Origin: Shewanella marisflavi
GTDB lineage: Bacteria > Pseudomonadota > Gammaproteobacteria > Enterobacterales > Shewanellaceae
DNA: 64,000 bases
Direction of reading: 5' to 3'
Assembly: GCF_023283925.1 (NCBI RefSeq)
Contig: NZ_JAKIKX010000004.1
Coordinates: 62,001-126,000, forward strand
The translations under genes were made by a program, and so were the position numbers. Position 1 is the first letter of the stretch. Every line of letters starts with the position of its first letter. The notes under the pieces were generated by a model. The model worked only from the letters and a program-made list of their open reading frames with translations, made no database searches and was not told where the DNA came from. Of this stretch, positions 58,826 through 64,000 are shown one piece after another.

Positions 58826-61144
58826 ATGATAAAAATAATAAAACCTCTATTAGTTACATTTCTCTTTTTACTTTTTTTGCTTGCTATCTCGGTTTATGTG
58901 GCGCTTCATTTAAGTCTGCCTAAGTTGTCTGGCGAGGTGAGCAGTAGCAAGATAGCGGCTAAGGTGACCATAGACAGAGATCGCCTTGGCACCGCGGTGA
59001 TCCATGGTGAGAATCGCCAGGATGTCGCCTTTGCACTGGGCTTTTCCCATGGTCAGGACAGGTTCTTTCAGATGGATCTGCTAAGGCGAAATTCAGCCGG
59101 TGAGTTGGCCGAGTTATTTGGTGAGCCTGCCTTGGCGCTGGATAAGTCGCGCCGTTTTCATCAACTTCGTCAACGCGCAGAGCGTATCTATGGGCAACTG
59201 CCTACGGCTCAGCAGCAGTTGTTGCAACGCTATGCCGATGGCGTCAATCAGGCGTTGGCGGCGCAGACCCTTAAGTCGTTCGAGTATCTGCTGACCCGCG
59301 CCAAGCCTGCGCCCTGGCAACCTGCCGACAGCCTGCTGGTGATCTACAGCATGTATCTGGACTTGCAAGGCAACAGCCTCAAGCGTGACCTGACTCTAGA
59401 TCATATCGAGCGCCGCTTCGGCAGCGAAATGCGCGCCTTTATTACCCAGACCTCAAATTATCAGGCGGCGCTGGATAACAGTCTGTTTCCCTCTGATCCG
59501 CCGCCTGTCCCGAGTATGACCTCTTTGGCTGACACCTCTTTGGCCCAGCGCCTGGCGCTGATGATAGATGAGCCGATTGAGGTGGGCAGTAACAACTGGG
59601 CGGTTACCGGTGAGATGACCCACACCGCCAGTGCCATGTTATCCGATGATATGCACCTCTCTTTTGCCGTGCCCATCATCTGGTATCGGGCGCAGCTTAA
59701 CTATCCTGATGCTAAGGGCAATGCCGTGCAGGTCACCGGGGTGTCGCTGCCTGGCGCGCCAGCTATAGTGGTGGGCAGCAACGGTAAACTGGCCTGGGGC
59801 TTTACCAATGCCTATATCGACACCGCCGATTGGGTGGCGCTGGACAGTGACGAGTCGCTTGAGGTGGTCAACGAGACGATCAAGCTACCAAAGGGGGAAG
59901 TGGACTTTGCCATCAAGCTGTCGCGCTTTGGCCCGGTGCTGCAAAAAGGCGATCAAGCCTATGCGCTCGCCTGGGTGGCCCATCAGGATTATGCGGTCAA
60001 CATGGAGCTGATGGCGCTGGAGCTGGTCGATAACGTGCCCGAGGGACTGGCACTGGCCAGCGGCTTTGGGATTCCGGTGCAGAATTTGATGTTGGCCGAC
60101 AGTCAAGGTCACGCCGGATGGCAGCTGGCGGGTGCCGTGCCCGCCAGAACCTTGACCAGTGATATCACACTAACAAGCGAGCAGATTGAATGGGCGAAGT
60201 GGCAGCAAAGGGATAGCGAGTTGCCTTCGCGTCTGGATCCGCCCGGCGGCCGGTTATGGAGTGCCAACGCCAGAGTGATGTCGACCCATGACGCGCAGCG
60301 TTTCGGCGATGGTGGTTATGCCCTGGGGGCCAGAAGCGCGCAGATCCGTGACAGATTGCTGGAGCAGGAGAAGTTCGATGAGGGCGATTTTTATCGGATT
60401 CAGCTCGATAACGAGGCGCGCTTCTATCGTCCCTGGCAGAGCTATCTGTTAGATGCTTTGATGCGTGAGCCCAAGCGCTTTGCCAAGGATATAGTACAGA
60501 TCAGAGACTGGCAGGGCTGCGCCTGCGCCGAGTCTGTCGGCTTTACTCTGGTAAAAGCGTTTCGCAGTCAGATCCTTAACAGCGCCTTTGCCCCCATCGA
60601 AGCCGAGCTGGCCAAGGAGCAACTGAGCCTGGCGGTGCTAAAACGTTATCTTGAGCCTGGTATCTGGCAACTGCTCAAACAAGCGCCCAGCGACTGGCTA
60701 CCCAAAGAGGTCGCCAGCTGGGATGAGTTAGTGATTGCCAGCTATGTCGCCGCCCGTGATAAGCTGCTTAGCCAGTACAGTGACGATGGCGAGCTGAGCG
60801 CGCTCAACTGGGGGCGGGTTAATACCCTGACGATACAGCATCCTTTTAGCCGTCAGATGCCGCTCTTGAGCCGTTTCCTAGATATGCCTCAGGTGGCGGG
60901 CTTTGGTGACACCTTTATGCCAGCAGTGCAGCGCAAAAGTTTTGGCGCCTCCCAGCGCTTTATCGTGCAGCCAGGGTATGAAGAGCGCGCCATCATGACG
61001 ATACCAGGCGGTCAATCTGGTCATCCCTTGTCGAAATATTACCGCGCTGGATTTGGTGAATATGCTCGCGGCGCAGTTACGCCGCTGCTTCCTGCTGAGA
61101 TAGAGGCGAGTCTGAGCTTAATCCCCAGAGAGCGCGCACATTAG
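58826..61144 (+). CDS. penicillin acylase family N-terminal nucleophile hydrolase
   Basis: A 772-residue Ntn-hydrolase precursor. An N-terminal hydrophobic segment (residues about 8-28) serves as signal or anchor. The alpha chain covers about 45-250 (GFSHGQDRFFQMDLLRRNSAG, LQRYADGVNQAL). Self-cleavage before S255 in GSNNWAV would free the beta chain's catalytic serine. NKLAWG-like GKLAWGFTN and NIPGGQSG-like IPGGQSGHP are further family marks. Members hydrolyse beta-lactams or acyl-homoserine lactones; this one could be a quorum-quenching acylase, but substrate cannot be told from the sequence. It faces pfaD. Confidence 0.92.
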   Translation: MIKIIKPLLVTFLFLLFLLAISVYVALHLSLPKLSGEVSSSKIAAKVTIDRDRLGTAVIHGENRQDVAFALGFSHGQDRFFQMDLLRRNSAGELAELFGEPALALDKSRRFHQLRQRAERIYGQLPTAQQQLLQRYADGVNQALAAQTLKSFEYLLTRAKPAPWQPADSLLVIYSMYLDLQGNSLKRDLTLDHIERRFGSEMRAFITQTSNYQAALDNSLFPSDPPPVPSMTSLADTSLAQRLALMIDEPIEVGSNNWAVTGEMTHTASAMLSDDMHLSFAVPIIWYRAQLNYPDAKGNAVQVTGVSLPGAPAIVVGSNGKLAWGFTNAYIDTADWVALDSDESLEVVNETIKLPKGEVDFAIKLSRFGPVLQKGDQAYALAWVAHQDYAVNMELMALELVDNVPEGLALASGFGIPVQNLMLADSQGHAGWQLAGAVPARTLTSDITLTSEQIEWAKWQQRDSELPSRLDPPGGRLWSANARVMSTHDAQRFGDGGYALGARSAQIRDRLLEQEKFDEGDFYRIQLDNEARFYRPWQSYLLDALMREPKRFAKDIVQIRDWQGCACAESVGFTLVKAFRSQILNSAFAPIEAELAKEQLSLAVLKRYLEPGIWQLLKQAPSDWLPKEVASWDELVIASYVAARDKLLSQYSDDGELSALNWGRVNTLTIQHPFSRQMPLLSRFLDMPQVAGFGDTFMPAVQRKSFGASQRFIVQPGYEERAIMTIPGGQSGHPLSKYYRAGFGEYARGAVTPLLPAEIEASLSLIPRERAH

Positions 61145-61157
61145 TCAGATGTAAAAG

Positions 61158-61202
61158 TCAGCCATAAAAAAGCCACCGCAAGGGTGGCTTTTTTATGGCT
61201 GA
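61158..61202. terminator. bidirectional terminator between acylase gene and pfaD
   Basis: Perfect 20-bp inverted repeat (arms 61158-61177 and 61183-61202) with a 5-base loop. The GCCACC/GGTGGC core is flanked by A6 and T6, so it can end transcription from both convergent genes. Confidence 0.95.
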
Positions 61203-61211
61203 AGAGAAGCG

Positions 61212-62834
61212 TTAAGCCAGTGGCTCAAGGGGTTTGTAGCGCAGCAGTTCGGCCGGTAGCTTGACCCCTTGGGCGCTGATGGCGTTGATACGCGCCAGAT
61301 AGGCGGCGCCATACATCAGGTGTTTGGCCAGATCCACCGCGTGACGCTTGCTGTAGTCGTCCAGGTAGCTGCCCTTGGCCCATTGGTTGAAGGCGCCAAG
61401 TGCGGGGCCTGCCCAGATCTGGTAGTCCATCTCACGGCCTTGCTCACCTGTGTTTGACCAGCGGCTAGACAGCCCCAGATACCAGCGGAAGATGAGCGCC
61501 ATCTTACGCTTGGGGTTACCCTCGGCGCGCTCTATCTGCTTGGGATCGCGCTCATTAAAGTGAGCAACCGTACCGGCCCAGATCTCATCCAGGCTCGCGC
61601 GAAACACCTGCTTCTCCAGCTTGTCGCGCTCATCAACGGGTATCGCCTCTATCGAGTCGTAGCGGCTGTAAATCTCATACAGCTTATTGGCGCGCATAGG
61701 GAACAGGGTGCCACGCTTGACGACCTGTAGCTTAACGCCCATCTCAAACATGTCTGCGGCCGGAGCCATGGTGACATCCGCCATTTCGGTTGTGGCCAGC
61801 AGCTTACGGGTGTGGTCGCTGGCGCCAGCCTCGACACAGGCTTGGTTGATGGAGCCTGTGACTATGTAGGCGGCGCCCATGTTAAAGGTGGCCAGGGCCG
61901 CATCTGGGGTGCCAATGCCTCCGCCACAACCCACGCGCAGGGGCGTCTCATATTGATACTTGGCCTGGATCTCCTCCTTAAGCGCCAGGATGGTGGGCAG
62001 CAGAGTCACCAGAGGACGGTTGTCTGTGTGACCACCTGAGTCAGCCTCGGCGGTGATATCATCCGCCATGGGCACCAGTTGAGCCATCGCCATCTGATCA
62101 TGGGTGATCAGGCCTTCATCGACCAGCTTTTGCAGCATCTTGACGGGCGCAGGTTGCATAAACTTCTCGGCGACTTCGGTGCGGCTCACCTTGGCAATCA
62201 CCTTGTTGCCGATAATGACGTGACCGTTGGCGTCGCGGTTCAGGCCAGCGGCGCGGTAGTAAACGATTTGCGGCGTCAGTCCCAGAAAGGCCGAGGCTTC
62301 TACTGTGCGTACCTTGTGTTTAAGGAAGAGCTCGACACTGCCGCGCTCGAGCGCGGGCTCGCTGGGGCTGTGGATCAGGTTAAACATGTAGGGGCCATTA
62401 GGTAGCGCGGTTTGGATACGCTCGATTGCCTGCTCGACCCGGCTTGGGATCAAACCTGCCGCGCCAAAGGAGCATAAGATCCCCGCCTTGCCCAGAGCGA
62501 TCACTAACTCTTCCGATGAGATGCCGTTGGCCATGGCGCCGGCGTAGTAGGCGTATTTGACGCCGTGAACCCGGCGGAAGTTGCTGTCGCCCAGGCTCTC
62601 TGTGCCCAGTGCCGGGGTGAAGGCGCTGACTGGGTGACCTGTGGCCTGCTCGCCGGTCGCCAGGCTGGCCTCTGTGGCGATACCTACGCCTTGGTCGCCA
62701 TCGTTGATCACATAGCAGGCGCGGCTGAAATCTTTAAGCTGGCTCGCCATGGTGGCGCTGTCAAAGCTTATCTTGCTGTCGCTTACCTGCCATGGCCAAG
62801 GTGAAAGCTGCTCGTTTGCGGTAGTTGGATTCAT
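61212..62834 (-). CDS. pfaD: PfaD, enoyl-reductase of the polyunsaturated fatty acid synthase
   Basis: A 540-residue FMN-dependent, trans-acting enoyl reductase that works with PfaABC to build EPA or DHA. Marks are FNLIHSPSEPALERGSVELF near the N terminus, VGCGGGIGTPDAALATFNMG (FMN phosphate site), GSINQACVEAG and TTEMADVTMAPAADMFEMG. It belongs to the nitronate-monooxygenase-like TIM barrel fold. The gene lies 122 bp after pfaC on the same strand, as in Shewanella and Photobacterium pfa clusters. Confidence 0.95.
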   Translation of the reverse strand: MNPTTANEQLSPWPWQVSDSKISFDSATMASQLKDFSRACYVINDGDQGVGIATEASLATGEQATGHPVSAFTPALGTESLGDSNFRRVHGVKYAYYAGAMANGISSEELVIALGKAGILCSFGAAGLIPSRVEQAIERIQTALPNGPYMFNLIHSPSEPALERGSVELFLKHKVRTVEASAFLGLTPQIVYYRAAGLNRDANGHVIIGNKVIAKVSRTEVAEKFMQPAPVKMLQKLVDEGLITHDQMAMAQLVPMADDITAEADSGGHTDNRPLVTLLPTILALKEEIQAKYQYETPLRVGCGGGIGTPDAALATFNMGAAYIVTGSINQACVEAGASDHTRKLLATTEMADVTMAPAADMFEMGVKLQVVKRGTLFPMRANKLYEIYSRYDSIEAIPVDERDKLEKQVFRASLDEIWAGTVAHFNERDPKQIERAEGNPKRKMALIFRWYLGLSSRWSNTGEQGREMDYQIWAGPALGAFNQWAKGSYLDDYSKRHAVDLAKHLMYGAAYLARINAISAQGVKLPAELLRYKPLEPLA

Positions 62835-62956
62835 TTAAACAAGAACCTTATTTTATGATGGCCGACTTAGGCAGTGCCTTGCACCTCTCCTAAGCCAGCC
62901 GCTTTTATTATGATTATTGGCTGAGCCGGATATCGGTCCGCTCAGTATCCCCTTAA

Positions 62957-64000
62957 TTACTGCGCTTCTTCGATGCAGATTGCGATGTCGGTGATCTCGT
63001 AGATCCGCAGGCCATCCTTGCTCAGGCTGGCATTACCTGTGATCACTCTCTTACCGGCTTCCTCTTTAATCGAGGTGATGCTGACATCCATCGACATCTG
63101 CTTGTTCAGTGGGTTTATCTGACCACGATACTTCCACTTGATATTGGAGAGGATCTGACCAAATTTCGGGTTGGTAAACCCGGCGCCCAAGTCTTTGCTG
63201 ATGGCATAAGTCTGCATGGTTTCTATGATAGCTTCAACGCCTAATGAACCAGGCATCACAGGATCCTGATGGAAGTGGAACTGGAAGAACCAATCGCTAG
63301 GATCTATGGTGCGCTCGGCGTAGAGATAGCCCTGGCCGTGGGTGCCTCCGTTATCGACAATCTCGACGCTGTCGATAAAGTTCAGCTGACCGCCTGCCAG
63401 ACGATAGTGGGGCTGACCTGTCGGCGCATTGAAGTGACGACTCTGTTTATCCAGCAGGTTGACCTTGATATCTGGTGCTATCCCCTTGGCCTGATGCCAA
63501 GGCTGAGTGACCTTACCATTGTCTAATCCCAGCTGATCTTTAAGCGCCTCGGCCTTGAAATAACCAAACACAGCTGTGCCACGATAGAAGGGTTCACCAT
63601 CTGTGCTCAGCTCGAAGCTAAAGCTCTGAATGATGTTGGTGCCAGCCATCACGGTTGAGAGCAGGCGCGAGTCGTTGACGATCGTCTTGCCGCGAAGATC
63701 CACCTGACGCAGCAGTTCGCCACTACCGTCTAAGTTGCGGAAGAAGAGCTCGAGACCAGGGAAACCGAGTGTGGTGCCCATGTAGCCCGAGATAAAGCCG
63801 TTTGGCTGCAGGGCGATCTCCATCATCACAGAGTAGGGCATCAGCGCCTGATGGCTGTTGTTATCGAAATACCAGGCATCCTTGGGGACCTCATATTCGG
63901 CAATACAGCTGGCAGGGCGCTTGAAGTCGCCGCGCTGGCCGTTAACCTCTATCACACGCGTGGTGAGCTGCAGATCACCACAAGGAGTGCGCGGCGGGAT
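62957..64000 (-). CDS. pfaC: PfaC, polyunsaturated fatty acid synthase (3' part, dehydratase domain)
   Basis: The C-terminal 347 residues of a protein that continues past the window edge; full PfaC is about 2000 residues with ketosynthase, chain-length factor and two FabA-like dehydratase domains. The part seen is a FabA-type hot-dog pair, probably the second dehydratase. The motif FHQDPVMPGSLGVEA holds the helix that carries the catalytic aspartate or glutamate, and YFDNNSHQALMPYSVMMEI resembles the first half with its histidine. It acts in cis during chain building for EPA or DHA. PfaA and PfaB would lie further right. Confidence 0.93.
   Translation of the reverse strand: MPPRTPCGDLQLTTRVIEVNGQRGDFKRPASCIAEYEVPKDAWYFDNNSHQALMPYSVMMEIALQPNGFISGYMGTTLGFPGLELFFRNLDGSGELLRQVDLRGKTIVNDSRLLSTVMAGTNIIQSFSFELSTDGEPFYRGTAVFGYFKAEALKDQLGLDNGKVTQPWHQAKGIAPDIKVNLLDKQSRHFNAPTGQPHYRLAGGQLNFIDSVEIVDNGGTHGQGYLYAERTIDPSDWFFQFHFHQDPVMPGSLGVEAIIETMQTYAISKDLGAGFTNPKFGQILSNIKWKYRGQINPLNKQMSMDVSITSIKEEAGKRVITGNASLSKDGLRIYEITDIAICIEEAQ

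Noticed and set aside
1..64000. CRISPR arrays, rRNA, tRNA, prophage or complete insertion sequences
   Set aside because: No regularly spaced repeats, no cloverleaf with a CCA-type end, no ribosomal RNA signature and no transposase or phage gene were found on reading both strands; a tRNAscan run would be decisive.

Overview
The window looks like chromosome of a marine Shewanella (Alteromonadales). The reasons are the PfaD/PfaC polyunsaturated fatty acid synthase genes at the right end, a complete nqrABCDEF sodium pump operon, many secreted proteases and outer membrane barrels, a GlyGly-CTERM protein, and a set of Shewanella-type small conserved proteins. No rRNA, tRNA, CRISPR array, prophage or intact insertion sequence was seen. 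Mobile traces are a 265-bp MITE-like element and a lone low-GC gene followed by an attC-like site.

Layout. 1-6.6 kb: a secreted esterase, a minimal M9 collagenase-like protein and an M1 aminopeptidase lie between members of a four-copy non-coding RNA family on the minus strand (copy 1 upstream, copies 2-4 downstream), followed by glutathione peroxidase and a YfaZ-type outer membrane protein. Each RNA copy has a sigma-E-like promoter (GAACTA or GAACTT, 16 bases, TCTGA or TCCAA), a conserved UUCAUCAU segment, a hairpin with an invariant CUAGCGC loop, and a U-tailed terminator. This is the most striking feature of the window. 6.6-20.6 kb: housekeeping and accessory genes: Sun-family rRNA methyltransferase, MarR plus patatin operon, a cassette-like gene, GST with divergent TetR, SPFH lipoprotein, psuK-psuG for pseudouridine breakdown, Nudix, and a TrmK-like methyltransferase. 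20.9-31.8 kb: subtilase, TonB-dependent receptor, S41 protease lipoprotein, porin, and an HD-GYP protein. 31.9-39.7 kb: metY with a MetJ operator, then the nqr operon, which contains an unannotated 41-codon reading frame coupled between nqrB and nqrC. 39.7-53.8 kb: Sel1-repeat lipoprotein, truncated haemoglobin, M43 protease, DUF3300 protein, diguanylate cyclase, and a PepSY / response regulator / histidine kinase operon divergent from a GlyGly-CTERM gene, with PhoP-box-like direct repeats between them. 53.8-64 kb: sulfotransferase, M20 hydrolase, ModA-like protein, small membrane and zinc-ribbon proteins, penicillin acylase family protein, then pfaD and the 3' part of pfaC.

How they may work together: much of the window concerns the envelope and secretion. 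The sigma-E-like RNAs fit an envelope-stress circuit that could silence outer membrane protein genes, and the YfaZ-type gene beside them has a start region complementary to the conserved RNA segment. The two-component operon appears to regulate itself and its divergent neighbour. These links are inferred from sequence and are not demonstrated.
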